Source: a virus
Virus record (IMG/VR): IMGVR_UViG_3300021599_000985
Location: 1 to 34,342 of that record
Reading direction: 5' to 3' (one strand)
Length of the DNA: 34,342 nucleotides
A model generated the notes under the pieces. It saw nothing but the letters and a program-made list of their open reading frames with translations, was not told the DNA's origin and made no database searches. Below are positions 14,611 through 23,792 of the stretch, in pieces. Both the position numbers and the translations under genes were made by a program. Position 1 is the first letter of the stretch. Every line of letters starts with the position of its first letter.

Positions 14611-17600
14611 TACGATCTCCTTGGACCTATCTCAGAAATTGATCTTTTGTTTCCCTTATCAAGAATTTCAATTGTAGCTTGAGATACTTTTCTAACCAGG
14701 GCATCTGTATTTTCTCCTGGGGCCTGAACTATAGTTTGATTAAGAACAATTGGCTGCTGTGGCTCAGACTGAGCTGCTAAATTAGCAAAACTTTTTTTGC
14801 CAGCATTTACGTCATAAGTCGGAGTTGCAAATGGTATGCTGTTTAGATTAGGTATAACCATATTACCATAAATTACCTCTGGTCCCATGTCACCCACAAT
14901 TGTAGGGATACTTGGATCAATGTTCATTAATCCTTTTCCAGCTTTTACTCCTGGCATTGACCATTCACCTGAACGCCAGTTTGCACCATTTCTAGTTACG
15001 GAAAGAACCCATTTTGCTCCGTTGCTATCTATAAATGTATTTTTTGTTTTATCTGCAGATGCAGCAAGTGCTTCTTTCATAGTTGTAAATTGCGGTGGTC
15101 TTGTTCCTGTTACTGGTTTAGTTATAGTTCTTCCGCCGCCGCCACTTGTGGTTACGGTTGGAAGTGATGGTTGACCTGCTGCTTTTTTAAATATATCTAC
15201 AAGGTTTTTGTCACCGATAACAAGACTATCTGCTTTTATAGATTTTGTTGCAAGGTCTGAGGCCTGATCTATTTTTGTTGGACCTGCTGGTCTAAGTCCA
15301 TCTTTAAATGGTATGTTAGGACCTGGATCTTTAAGCTTTTTGCCAGCTGCTTCTGTTGGGGCAACTAGTCCTGCGCCTAAATACTTTCCTAGTTCGGTTG
15401 CTGCAAATTGTTCTTTAGTTCCACCCGTTTCTGTCATCCACTTAGCCATGTTGAAATTATAAGATGTTTGTGCTTGATTTAAATTATCAATAATACCCGA
15501 AAGCTTTGCTATTTGTTTATCTATAGACGCAAGAGATTCTCCTGCCAGTGCTGCTGCATCTGCAATCTTTGTATTAGCATCTTGAATTTTTTGAATTTGA
15601 TCAATTAATGGTGCATTTGCCTTATCTCTTGCAGCCTCAATTGATCTTGTTTGCCCGAGGGTTTGTAGATTTTGAACAGCTGAATCATATCTTAATCTTG
15701 CCTGAGCTGCTTGTTGCGTATTGCCAGTAGACTCTGCGAATTGTAATTCAAGTCTTGCTGACTCCATCTCACGATTAAGATCAGCATCTTCCTTGGAAGC
15801 ATTAAGTGCTTTAATTCTTGCGTCTGCAAGTTTATTAGTTTGATCAATTTGTTTTTGAAGAGCTTTAATTTTATCTCTTGCATCTATTTGATCTTGAACC
15901 TTTTGCCCTCTTGCCTGTATTGCTAAATTGTTTCTTCTTGTTTGTAATTTACCAAGCTGGTCATACTCGTCTTTTAATAAACCAGTTTTGTTTACTGCAA
16001 TAACTCTTTCACTTATAGCATTACCTAAATTATATAAAGCCGCTGTTTGATCAGCACTCAATTTAGACAAATCTCCAGCCAGCCCCATGGCTTGCATTCT
16101 AAGCTTTTGCCACACACTAACAACGGTATCTGATGTATTTGCAAGCTCTTTAATTGCTGGGTTAGCTTTTGCCATTTCTTTAATTGTTGCCGCAGTTAAT
16201 GTTGTTTGCTTATATTGACTTTGATTCAAATAATCCATCATTTGAATTTCAGCTTGGTACATACTAATTTTTTCAGTTTTGCCAGTCTTGTCTTTCTTTG
16301 CAGCTTCTTCGCTCTTTTTAATAATTTCTTCAATTCCAGCGTCTACTGCGGTCAATGCAGTATTTAATGCAGCTGCTTGAGACTGAGCATTACCTAGTCT
16401 TGTAGCAGTATCAAATGATTTTAATGACCCAGCTGCTGCACTCTTTGCATCTTGAATTGCACTAAAGTCTTTATTACCTACAGTAGATATTGATGCCATA
16501 TCCGCATTTTTTGATAATGCAAACATTGCATATATTTTTTTTGTAGCTTCATCCGCAGACATTCCAGCAGCGATAAATTGTTGTTTAAATCTAACTGCTA
16601 GGTCTCCAAGCTCTGCTTTCTTTGTAGAATTAATTAATTTAATTTGTTCATCAAAAGCACCCTTAACCTCTTCTTTTAACTTACGATATTCGGTAATAGT
16701 CATCTTAATTGGAATACCTGCTTGGGTCATGCTCTCATATGAAAGCTTGTTGGCCTCCATTAGATCTTTTGATCTTTGAATACTATCTTTAATCTTTTGA
16801 TTATAATCAACATATTTAACTCCAGCTTTTTTAGCAGCCTCTGCTGTGAGTCCAAACCCTAAAGCATTGAGCTTCATCTGCTCTTGATGCTTTTTATATA
16901 TAGTAAATCCTGCTGTAAGAGCTGTTGTTATACCAGTTATTGCTAATCCTAGTGGGGTTGCAGATGCAAGAACTCTTCCAAATATAGGTCCTAGTTTTGC
17001 CATTACTGGACCTGCAGTTGAACCCGCCTTGCCCATTGCCATTAAGTTTGCTGATGTTTGTGCAAGAGGTTTAATTGTTGATGTTGCACTTTGAGGAAGC
17101 TTGCTTGTAATACCCCTTGTCATTCCGCTCATTGCGCCCATAGGTAGTAAGAAAGGAAGTATATTTGAAACATTGGATATTGATGCTCCAGCGGTTCCGC
17201 CAACTTTATTGCCCAGCATGTTTCCTAAGAAAGGAATACCCATTGCTGCCGCAAGCATTGCAACAAGACCTCCTGCTGCATAGCCCTTAACTGGTCCACC
17301 ATCAGCATACCCTTGTGGTCCAGAAGACATACCCACATACCCGCCTGAAGCTTTTCTTTGTGCTCCCTTAAACGCTAAAAGTGCTGCTGCGTCTTGCATC
17401 ACTCCCTTTTTAAACTTTTTTGTTCCGCCTGTTACGTGTGCAGATTTTGCTCCAGTTACTGGATCAGTTAACATTACTGCAGACTTACCTTTTTTACCTG
17501 CATCAGAATCTGGAAGCTGATAATAGAATGGATCTGCTCCTGCTGCTTTTCTGGCTGCATCTGTACTCATTTGTCCCGAAGACTTTCCACCTTTAAATGT

Positions 17601-20600
17601 GTCTGCTCTGAACATAGATGGTTTTTGTGCTTTTTCTAAAGCTGCTTGTATTTCAGTTCTAGCTCCTTTAGGAATTTTGTCTATTGAATCTTTTGTCATT
17701 CCCCAAATTGCTGACAAATCTCTATCGTGATAAATTCTTCCTTCTGGAAGCAATACAGCATTTCTAAGTAATAGCTTTTGTAATTCTTTTTTAGCTTTAG
17801 GGGATAAGTTTTTGAAATGTCTTGTGTTAAATATTTTTTCAGATTGAAGTGCACGCAAAAGCTCGCTACGAGTAAGACCTCTTTTGCCTTCTCTTAAATA
17901 TTGGTTTTCTTTATCAGTTAAAGAAAGAGTTTGCTCATCATAAACCTGAACAGTGTGTTCTGGCATTACCCTTGCAAGTGTGTCGGCACCTTTAGGAAGA
18001 TTATCTCCAAACACTGAGCCAAGCTCAGCTGCAGTCATTTGTGCTGGCATGCTTATGTGCGCTGCCTGTCTAGGCCTTGATGCACTTTGTCCATCAGCAA
18101 TGCTATTTAATTTATCAAGAAGTGGAACTCCAAGTTTATCTACAGCCGACTTCTTTAATACATACTCTCCCTCTGTTAACCATGCAGGTACGGTGTCTGT
18201 CCCATGTGGTCCACCGTGAGCCATATATACTGGACCGCCAGTTGCAAATCTTTTTGGCATTGTGGTTTCAGTGCTGTATGGAGCACCATAAGTTTTAACA
18301 CCTAGCCCTCTTGCAATTTTATTTAGCAACTCTCTAGTTCTTCCAGGTCTTGATAGCTCTTTCATATTGGTCTTGCCTGTTTTAGGATCCATCACTGGTT
18401 GATTTAATAAAGGCACGCTTGTTAAAGCAATAGATCTTCCTTGCGCTCCCGCTATGTTTGTTGCGGTTGTCGCCATCATTGCTTCTACTTCTGCGTTTAA
18501 TGCTAATATTTTTTGTCTTGCTTGATCTACAGTAATTTTGCTTGCTTGTAGCTCTGCAACAATTTTTGCAGAAGCGGCTGCAGCATTAGAAGTAATCTCT
18601 GTCATTCTTGGAAGAAGTGCTTGATAAGAATCTGATAACTCAGAAGTAATTAGTCCAGTTCTAGAAACTTCTGTCTTTAAAGCTTTTATTTCTGCTTCGG
18701 ACTGCATAGCCAATGCCGCAGTCATGGAGTGCCATTTTGCTGCTTCTTCTGCAACTATACCTGTAGAAACTCCTTTAATAGAAGTAAGTCCTTCTATTTT
18801 TGGCAAATCTCCTGACATGTACATCTGAGGATTTCCGCCAATTTTTTGATTAACTTTAGGTGCGCCAGGAACTGTTCCAAATATTGTTTGTGTCATTCTT
18901 TGATCTGTTGTCATTCCAGAAACTGGATTTAAATGAGACATCGATCTTGTATCTGTTGGGCTTATTAGTGGATGTCCAGGATTTACTTGTCTTCCGCCTC
19001 CTGCAACTATAGTTCCAGCGGCTGTTGTAAACACAGGGGTTGTAGATATCTGTCCTGCTTTTGCCTTGGCTTCTAGTATGGAGAGTTCTGCAATCAATCC
19101 TTCAATTGATGTTTTTAATACAGTAGCAGCTTTTGCATCACTGTAAAATGTAGCTTCAATTAATGATCCTGCTTTTTGAGCAGCCATCATTTGAGGGGTA
19201 AGCATTTTCCAGCCTTCGCCGCCCTTAAACAATGCTTTAAAGTGTGCCGCTCCTTTAATTATGTATCCGAAGAAGTTGGCGAGCACACCAGTTAACATGA
19301 TTATTGGTCCAATTACTGCAGTAAGTCCTGTAACAAATGTTAAAATAGTTTTAATTGGTGCAGGCAATTTATTTACAAATTGAACAATATTATCTACAAC
19401 TTGAACAAAAAATGTTTGAACCTTAAGAAATTCTTCTCCGATGCCCGCTAAATTAGCCCTTAAAGATTCTACCGCTCTTTTATATCTTCCTGAAGCTGAG
19501 TCTGTTACAAGAGATAACTCTCGATCAGCGACTGCGGCAAGATCTTGAGTACTTGCTTTCATAAGGTCTAATACCTGTAAAGTTTGGCTTCCTTCTTTTC
19601 CTAAATTTTCAAACAAGGCTTGCATTCTTGCAAACTGGAATTTTCCAAATAACTGTTCAATTGCTTGAGATTTTTGAAGTGGATTTAAATTATCTAGAGC
19701 TCCCTGCAGCTCCATAATCATTCCTGTTAAATCACCTGCGTTATCTGTAACTATTCCCTTTAAATCTATTCCCATTGCAGCAAATTGTTCTGTCGCAACT
19801 TTTGTTGGATTGATTAAAGATGCAAGTGCTGACTTTAAAGCATTGGCGCCTTCTGTTGCATTAATTCCACCTTCACGCATTGCTGTTAAATAAAGAGCAA
19901 GATCTTTTACGCTTCCCCCAAGTCCCTGAACTACTGGACCAGCTTTTGGAATTGCCTCAATTAGATCTGCAAGGCTTGTTGAAGTTTGGTTTTCAACAGA
20001 GTTTAAAAAGTTAATTGATTCTGTAAGTTCTTGTGTGTTTTGTTTAAATGCTGTTTGTATTGCAAGAGTTGCTTTCATTGCGTCTTGACGATCTACTTCA
20101 CCGAGGACTGCAAGCCTGCTTGTTTCTTTTACTGAACCAATAAGTTCTTCGCCTTGTTTTCCTGTGGCTGCTATATCAGCAGCAAGTTGTATTGTCTCTT
20201 TAAAAGATGTTCCATATGCGGATGCAAGTTCTTTTGCTGTTGAAGAAACGTCTCTTCTAATTGCCGCAAGGTCTGCCGCAGATGTTGCAGCAACTCCGCC
20301 GTAAACCTTTGTTAATCTTGTTAACTCGGAATCTGCTTCTCTAAATGCTTTTGCTGCTGCGGCACCAAATGCTGCTAGCGGCACGGTTAGACCTACGGTT
20401 AATTGTCTACCAGCCCACTGTGTATTCTTACCCCAGTTAATTAACTGAACTCCGCCATCCTGAATAACTTTATTCATTATTTGAAGTTCTTGTCTTGCTA
20501 ACGCTGTTTTATTTTTTACTGCATCTAGTCCTTGAGGAATATGCACATTGTATTGCATTAAACCTTGTGCATTTTTCCCAAGGGGTTGAACTATTGCATT

Positions 20601-20957
20601 TTGTAGTGCTACCTGTTGCTTGGCTAATTCTCTTATAAGCCCGCCAGAGGTCTTTGTATGCTCTTGAAAAGTTCTGAAATAGTCTCTTAGCTTTAGCTTT
20701 CCACCGTCAAGGTTTTTACCAAATTTTTCTACATCAGAGGTTAATGTTACGAAGTGTGTTGAAAACTGGCCAGTTCTTCTGAGGTTTTCTGCAAATGAAC
20801 GATTCATGACCGCAACTTGGTTTGCAAGTTTTGCGTCCGACTGAATTATCTGGGCTTGTAATTTAGATAAAGATGCTGATACCTTATTGACATCTGCAAT
20901 AAGATTTGAAAAATCTGCATTGGCAACTATATTAGTTACAATGTTTTCATCAGCCAT
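14610..20957 (-). CDS. Tape measure protein
   Basis: 2115 aa, by far the largest gene; it sets tail length and is ejected with the DNA. In order: an N-terminal coiled region (1-150), a TP901/PhageMin_Tail core at about 170-480 (FREADSELTRLTKVYGG, ELASAYGTSFKETIQLAADIA, EAIPKAGPVVQGLGGS), a hydrophobic span near 530-570, a GG-x-GTDTVPAWLTEGEYVL motif near 915-932, an unusual charged segment at about 1000-1120, two further hydrophobic stretches (1226-1280, 1322-1357), a Gln/Lys-rich coiled coil at 1665-1765, and a GDMGPEVIYGNMVIPN motif near 2025. At the usual 0.15 nm per residue the tail would be roughly 300 nm (inference). It follows the gpG/gpGT chaperones as expected. Confidence 0.96.
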   Translation of the reverse strand: MADENIVTNIVANADFSNLIADVNKVSASLSKLQAQIIQSDAKLANQVAVMNRSFAENLRRTGQFSTHFVTLTSDVEKFGKNLDGGKLKLRDYFRTFQEHTKTSGGLIRELAKQQVALQNAIVQPLGKNAQGLMQYNVHIPQGLDAVKNKTALARQELQIMNKVIQDGGVQLINWGKNTQWAGRQLTVGLTVPLAAFGAAAAKAFREADSELTRLTKVYGGVAATSAADLAAIRRDVSSTAKELASAYGTSFKETIQLAADIAATGKQGEELIGSVKETSRLAVLGEVDRQDAMKATLAIQTAFKQNTQELTESINFLNSVENQTSTSLADLIEAIPKAGPVVQGLGGSVKDLALYLTAMREGGINATEGANALKSALASLINPTKVATEQFAAMGIDLKGIVTDNAGDLTGMIMELQGALDNLNPLQKSQAIEQLFGKFQFARMQALFENLGKEGSQTLQVLDLMKASTQDLAAVADRELSLVTDSASGRYKRAVESLRANLAGIGEEFLKVQTFFVQVVDNIVQFVNKLPAPIKTILTFVTGLTAVIGPIIMLTGVLANFFGYIIKGAAHFKALFKGGEGWKMLTPQMMAAQKAGSLIEATFYSDAKAATVLKTSIEGLIAELSILEAKAKAGQISTTPVFTTAAGTIVAGGGRQVNPGHPLISPTDTRSMSHLNPVSGMTTDQRMTQTIFGTVPGAPKVNQKIGGNPQMYMSGDLPKIEGLTSIKGVSTGIVAEEAAKWHSMTAALAMQSEAEIKALKTEVSRTGLITSELSDSYQALLPRMTEITSNAAAASAKIVAELQASKITVDQARQKILALNAEVEAMMATTATNIAGAQGRSIALTSVPLLNQPVMDPKTGKTNMKELSRPGRTRELLNKIARGLGVKTYGAPYSTETTMPKRFATGGPVYMAHGGPHGTDTVPAWLTEGEYVLKKSAVDKLGVPLLDKLNSIADGQSASRPRQAAHISMPAQMTAAELGSVFGDNLPKGADTLARVMPEHTVQVYDEQTLSLTDKENQYLREGKRGLTRSELLRALQSEKIFNTRHFKNLSPKAKKELQKLLLRNAVLLPEGRIYHDRDLSAIWGMTKDSIDKIPKGARTEIQAALEKAQKPSMFRADTFKGGKSSGQMSTDAARKAAGADPFYYQLPDSDAGKKGKSAVMLTDPVTGAKSAHVTGGTKKFKKGVMQDAAALLAFKGAQRKASGGYVGMSSGPQGYADGGPVKGYAAGGLVAMLAAAMGIPFLGNMLGNKVGGTAGASISNVSNILPFLLPMGAMSGMTRGITSKLPQSATSTIKPLAQTSANLMAMGKAGSTAGPVMAKLGPIFGRVLASATPLGLAITGITTALTAGFTIYKKHQEQMKLNALGFGLTAEAAKKAGVKYVDYNQKIKDSIQRSKDLMEANKLSYESMTQAGIPIKMTITEYRKLKEEVKGAFDEQIKLINSTKKAELGDLAVRFKQQFIAAGMSADEATKKIYAMFALSKNADMASISTVGNKDFSAIQDAKSAAAGSLKSFDTATRLGNAQSQAAALNTALTAVDAGIEEIIKKSEEAAKKDKTGKTEKISMYQAEIQMMDYLNQSQYKQTTLTAATIKEMAKANPAIKELANTSDTVVSVWQKLRMQAMGLAGDLSKLSADQTAALYNLGNAISERVIAVNKTGLLKDEYDQLGKLQTRRNNLAIQARGQKVQDQIDARDKIKALQKQIDQTNKLADARIKALNASKEDADLNREMESARLELQFAESTGNTQQAAQARLRYDSAVQNLQTLGQTRSIEAARDKANAPLIDQIQKIQDANTKIADAAALAGESLASIDKQIAKLSGIIDNLNQAQTSYNFNMAKWMTETGGTKEQFAATELGKYLGAGLVAPTEAAGKKLKDPGPNIPFKDGLRPAGPTKIDQASDLATKSIKADSLVIGDKNLVDIFKKAAGQPSLPTVTTSGGGGRTITKPVTGTRPPQFTTMKEALAASADKTKNTFIDSNGAKWVLSVTRNGANWRSGEWSMPGVKAGKGLMNIDPSIPTIVGDMGPEVIYGNMVIPNLNSIPFATPTYDVNAGKKSFANLAAQSEPQQPIVLNQTIVQAPGENTDALVRKVSQATIEILDKGNKRSISEIGPRRS

Positions 20958-20966
20958 TTATACTAT

Positions 20967-21634
20967 TTACTCCTTAACATATCCTAGTCCTGCTCCTATG
21001 CCAAAGCCAGCTTCGCTTGCTAGTGGTCCTTGCAAAGAAACAATATCGTTTTCATCTGCATCTATTCCTAGCGCCCTTCTTCTGACTTCTTCAAAACTAG
21101 AACTGTTTTCTTTTTTCTCATCATCCTCTAAATTAATACCCTTAAGGCTTGCCGTAAACTTTCTTTGTTCTGATTCCTTTTTAGATACTGCTTTTAAAGT
21201 TTGAATAAGTTCTGGCATTGATAGATTTGCTTCTAGCTCATCGTAATTCCGCCAATGTCCTAGAAGAAAAACTTCTCCTTCTAAGGCGGCTAGATCTAGT
21301 TCATCCCAGCTAGAACCGCCGCCTGAGTTAAATCCGCATTGTCTGCATCCATCTTAATTCCGCCACAGACTTCTAGGATTCTGTTAATTGTTGGAATGTC
21401 TAATGCTGCTTCTAAAGCATCTCTGTCTTTTACCAAGTTTGGTAGCTGCCCTTCAAGAGCAACTCCGCAAGCATCAATCAAAAGATCAAGCGACTCTGCT
21501 TGTTCTGTAACCTGTGATGTCTTGGTTATTACTGCCATAAACTTTCTTAGTTCTTTAATAGATAACGGCTTCAATTTTACTATTGAGCCATCTTGTAGAG
21601 TAACTTCTTCTACGCTGTATACTGTAGTTGCCAA
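20967..21634 (-). CDS. Tail assembly chaperone gpGT, -1 frameshift product
   Basis: Inferred fusion of gpG (21634 to the slip site) with the downstream frame ending at 20967. The downstream frame has an ATG at 21218 but is open upstream of it to beyond the gpG stop, reading SGGGSSWDELDLAALEG then VFLLGHWRNYDELEANLS before the MPEL. This block strongly resembles the T part of actinophage gpGT chaperones. A -1 slip within 21326-21332 would give about 222 aa: 103 from gpG, 36 from the link and 83 from the rest. The T part recruits the tape measure while the G part coats it (known of lambda-type systems). Independent starting at 21218 is the less likely alternative. It sits directly upstream of the tape measure. 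Confidence 0.85.
21296..21634 (-). CDS. Tail assembly chaperone gpG
   Basis: 112 aa, the short unshifted product of the chaperone pair. An N-terminal beta segment (YSVEEVTLQDGSIVKLKPLSI) is followed by helices, and it ends ADLTQAAVLAGMN at TAG 21296. The TTG start at 21634 is supported by a strong AAGGAGG site. It keeps the tape measure soluble while the tail tube assembles. It is transcribed from the promoter at 21661-21689, directly after the terminator that ends the tail-tube gene, so chaperones and tape measure are set apart from the abundant tail-tube protein. Confidence 0.87.
   Translation of the reverse strand: MATTVYSVEEVTLQDGSIVKLKPLSIKELRKFMAVITKTSQVTEQAESLDLLIDACGVALEGQLPNLVKDRDALEAALDIPTINRILEVCGGIKMDADNADLTQAAVLAGMN
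21326..21332 (-). promoter_or_regulatory. Candidate -1 ribosomal frameshift site T TTA ACT
   Basis: In the gpG frame this heptamer reads T-TTA-ACT at codons 102-103. The P-site tRNA can re-pair TTA to TTT, as in canonical U UUA AAC. The A-site re-pairing ACT to AAC is imperfect. It is the best slip candidate in the short window that the frames allow: the -1 frame has a TAA just upstream (within AATTAAGATGG) and gpG stops at 21296. Confidence 0.5.
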
Positions 21635-21660
21635 TTTATCCTCCTTGGATAGTCTTAATT

Positions 21661-21689
21661 ATTATAGCATAATGATATTACATATACAA
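21661..21689 (-). promoter_or_regulatory. Promoter for tail chaperones and tape measure
   Basis: The minus strand has TATAAT (21661-21666) preceded by TGC (extended -10), a 17-bp spacer and TTGTAT (21684-21689). It lies directly downstream of the terminator at 21691-21720 and gives a short leader ending in AAGGAGG before the TTG start at 21634. The core ATGCTATAAT is identical to that of the promoter at 25463. Confidence 0.7.
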
Positions 21690-21690
21690 C

Positions 21691-21720
21691 AATAAAGCCC
21701 CCTAAAGAGGGGGCTTTATT
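21691..21720 (-). terminator. Strong intrinsic terminator after the major tail gene
   Basis: A perfect 13-bp inverted repeat (AATAAAGCCCCCT at 21691-21703 with its complement at 21708-21720) and a 4-nt loop. The GC-rich core is flanked by A and T stretches, so it can work in both directions. It sits 13 nt after the end of the major tail protein gene and should cap that abundant transcript. Confidence 0.88.
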
Positions 21721-21732
21721 ATCTTAATTTAA

Positions 21733-22416
21733 TTAAGCTGGGGTCCAAGTACGGTCAATAATCTTACCGTATTCTGATCCTACGTAACCTGCGTCTGGAA
21801 GAAGACGGAATGTTACTGGGAATGTGGTTGGAGTATTACGTGCAAGTGAGAATTGTGACTGTTGTACAGACAATACACGACGTGCATAGTAAATACGCTC
21901 TGAGTTTGGTGTGCTGGTTGTTGGAGCTTGTCCAATAGCAACTAGCTGACGCTCTGTTGGAGCAACACCTAGAGATCCTGCTTCAAGTCCAAGAGTAGCT
22001 CCTGAATTTGTAAGAGTTGATTGTCCCTGTCCGAAAACTACAAGAACGTTCTCTAGTGTTCCTTCTGCCATTTCAGTTGCGATCATAACTTCCATCGCAG
22101 ACTTAAATAGCTTTGCTGTATCAAGCAACTGGTCTACAGTTACTGAATCGTAAGTTGGGTTATAAGTGATCTGAAGACCATTGTTAGTAAATCCAACGTT
22201 ACGGAAAGCATTGTTTGTTGTTGACTGTGCAGCATCTAGTGTAGTACGATAAGAAGCAGTTGAAGCAAATGCTGGAACGCCATCTTTTGCAGATGTACCA
22301 GTTCTTGCAACACCTGGCTCTGTATTTTCTACATAACCTGATACTGTGGAGTCGGAATTCGAGATGTAAAGCGGTGAAGCTCCCACAAGAATATTTTTGG
22401 CTGAGTTAAATGCCAT
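21733..22416 (-). CDS. Major tail (tube) protein
   Basis: 227 aa. The N-terminus MAFNSAKNILVGASPLYIS, the YNPTYDSVTVDQLLDTAKLFK segment and the C-terminal ERIYYARRVLSVQQSQFSL / FPVTFRLLPDAGYVGSEYGKI form a pattern typical of siphovirus tail-tube subunits, which stack as hexamer rings around the tape measure. Position agrees: after the tail terminator gene and before the chaperones. It has a strong AGGAGG site, its own candidate promoter at 22441-22469 and a strong terminator behind it, the insulation expected for one of the most abundant virion proteins. Codon choice looks more C-rich than in its neighbours, fitting high expression (impression only). Confidence 0.85.
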   Translation of the reverse strand: MAFNSAKNILVGASPLYISNSDSTVSGYVENTEPGVARTGTSAKDGVPAFASTASYRTTLDAAQSTTNNAFRNVGFTNNGLQITYNPTYDSVTVDQLLDTAKLFKSAMEVMIATEMAEGTLENVLVVFGQGQSTLTNSGATLGLEAGSLGVAPTERQLVAIGQAPTTSTPNSERIYYARRVLSVQQSQFSLARNTPTTFPVTFRLLPDAGYVGSEYGKIIDRTWTPA

Positions 22417-22440
22417 CTTTATGTTTCCTCCTGTTTCAAA

Positions 22441-22469
22441 AAAATATATATATATTTTGTTGCTGTCAA
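22441..22469 (-). promoter_or_regulatory. Candidate promoter for the major tail gene
   Basis: A perfect TTGACA on the minus strand (22464-22469) is followed by an AT-only tract. A -10 could be TATTTT at 17 bp (22441-22446) or TATATT at 15 bp (22443-22448). The alternating TA run and T7 make the -10 ambiguous. It lies in the 126-nt gap before the tail-tube gene. The rest of that gap holds a weak 6-bp hairpin at 22501-22520 and a repeated CAAAGATT, nothing more. Confidence 0.5.
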
Positions 22470-22542
22470 TCTTTGAATCTTTGGCTGGCTAGGCCCTTCC
22501 CTCTATATCCAATAATAGAGTATAATGCCCCTTAACGCAAAT

Positions 22543-23064
22543 TTAATTAAAACGTCCGCTTGAGTCTACATTCCTAGAATATTTGACCTCTAGGATAACA
22601 TCGGCTGAGAAAAACCCAGCTAGCTCTTCAGATGGGCTGGTGGGGGATATGTCTGCTACAAATATACTATAGAATTTAAATTTATTTGAAGGTATTGGAC
22701 TTCTGTTTATTTCCGTAGCAGAGTCATCCATTCTCCTATATAGGTCGACCATAAGGTTTCTGATCTGAGCAATCTCTGATATATCTGTAGAATAAATAGA
22801 ATATAGTATTTGCTCACAACATATTACCCAGTTGTCTTCATATGACATTCCAATCTTGTCATATACTATATGAGTCTTCCCGCTTAAAAACTGATTCATT
22901 TCTGGCATTTGTTGAACTGGAATTATTGGGACCAGCTCCTCGCCCAGGTTATCGCTATAGTATTCCTGCGGGTCAAGAATGTCTATGTCCTTTAAAGACT
23001 GCCACAGGTGTTTTCTTAAATCATACATTACATCGTACTTGTAATCGTTAGCTGATGGGCTCAT
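22543..23064 (-). CDS. Tail terminator-like protein
   Basis: 173 aa between the gp10-like neck gene and the tail-tube gene, the conserved place of the tail terminator (lambda gpU-like) that caps the tube and joins it to the neck. Features: an N-terminal helix (YKYDVMYDLRKHLWQSLKD), a central EDNWVICCEQILYSIYST strand, a helix with NLMVDLYRRMDDSATEIN, and a C-terminal strand (FFSADVILEVKYSR). This alpha/beta order fits the family, but the assignment rests mainly on gene order. A GGAGG site precedes the ATG, and its first bases overlap the preceding stop (ATGA). Confidence 0.7.
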   Translation of the reverse strand: MSPSANDYKYDVMYDLRKHLWQSLKDIDILDPQEYYSDNLGEELVPIIPVQQMPEMNQFLSGKTHIVYDKIGMSYEDNWVICCEQILYSIYSTDISEIAQIRNLMVDLYRRMDDSATEINRSPIPSNKFKFYSIFVADISPTSPSEELAGFFSADVILEVKYSRNVDSSGRFN

Positions 23065-23792
23065 GCTATACCTCCGAATGCTGCTGCTACCGCAGAAGAA
23101 GCTTGCAACTCTACAGTGTTTGGTGAAAAAGAGTATTTTACTTTTTTAATATCGGGAGGTAATTTCATTGCTCTAGACATTGATGAATTAAATATTTGTT
23201 GAAATCCTGATTTCTTTATTGATAGGTTTACTAAGTTTCCAGTGAAGAATCTTGCGTATGATATTTGAAATCTATTTGTAGCTTTGCCTCCGCCTGGTCT
23301 TTTTACTGTTACTGCAGCACCTTTAGGCATTCTAATTACTCTTTCATCTATTTCAAAAACAAGTCTTTCAGCAGATCTAGGTCTAATTACTACTGGGTTG
23401 CCCGCTTCCATAACTCTTGCCTTTTCTCTAAAAACATGTCTTGACTTTCCGTAGTTTGTTGGCACCATAGATTTTGAATCAATAAAAGAATATCCCATAC
23501 TAAATGAAAGCCCCATTGATTCTTTTATATTTAATTTAAATAGTCTGTGAGATTTGTTTCCAGTTTTTTTCCACTCATATACGTGATGCAGTGTCGATGG
23601 ATTTATTCTTGCTTGAGCATCAACGTATTCTCCAAAATCTTTTTCAATTTGAGAAAATATTACATTTCTAAATTTAGACTGAAATTGTTTACTAGTAGTC
23701 AACTTTGATACAACTTGAGACTGATAATATATGGCAGCAGAAATTTGAGCAACAGTGCTATCTTTAATAATAACGCCAGTCGTGCCAGACAT
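23061..23792 (-). CDS. gp10-like neck/tail completion protein
   Basis: 243 aa from the ATG at 23792; a TTG at 23816 is also possible. It lies between stopper and tail terminator, where HK97 gp10-like tail completion proteins occur. Features: an N-terminal helix (AAIYYQSQVVSKLTTSKQF), a long basic middle (RHVFREKARVMEAGNPVVIRPRSAERLVFEID), a KRPGGGKATNRFQISYARFF segment and a C-terminal helix. No enzymatic motif is seen. Either start overlaps the stopper gene out of frame, by 94 or 118 nt, which is unusual, and neither has a good ribosome site, so expression probably depends on translation of the stopper gene. Family call is moderate. Confidence 0.66.
   Translation of the reverse strand: MSGTTGVIIKDSTVAQISAAIYYQSQVVSKLTTSKQFQSKFRNVIFSQIEKDFGEYVDAQARINPSTLHHVYEWKKTGNKSHRLFKLNIKESMGLSFSMGYSFIDSKSMVPTNYGKSRHVFREKARVMEAGNPVVIRPRSAERLVFEIDERVIRMPKGAAVTVKRPGGGKATNRFQISYARFFTGNLVNLSIKKSGFQQIFNSSMSRAMKLPPDIKKVKYSFSPNTVELQASSAVAAAFGGIA

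Noticed and set aside
22438-22458. Alternating TA run as a repeat element or origin
   Set aside because: Only five TA units flanked by A and T runs in an AT-rich gap. More simply part of a promoter region.
22501-22520. Hairpin CTCTAT-N8-ATAGAG as a terminator
   Set aside because: Short, AT-rich stem with no following T-run. Too weak to call.
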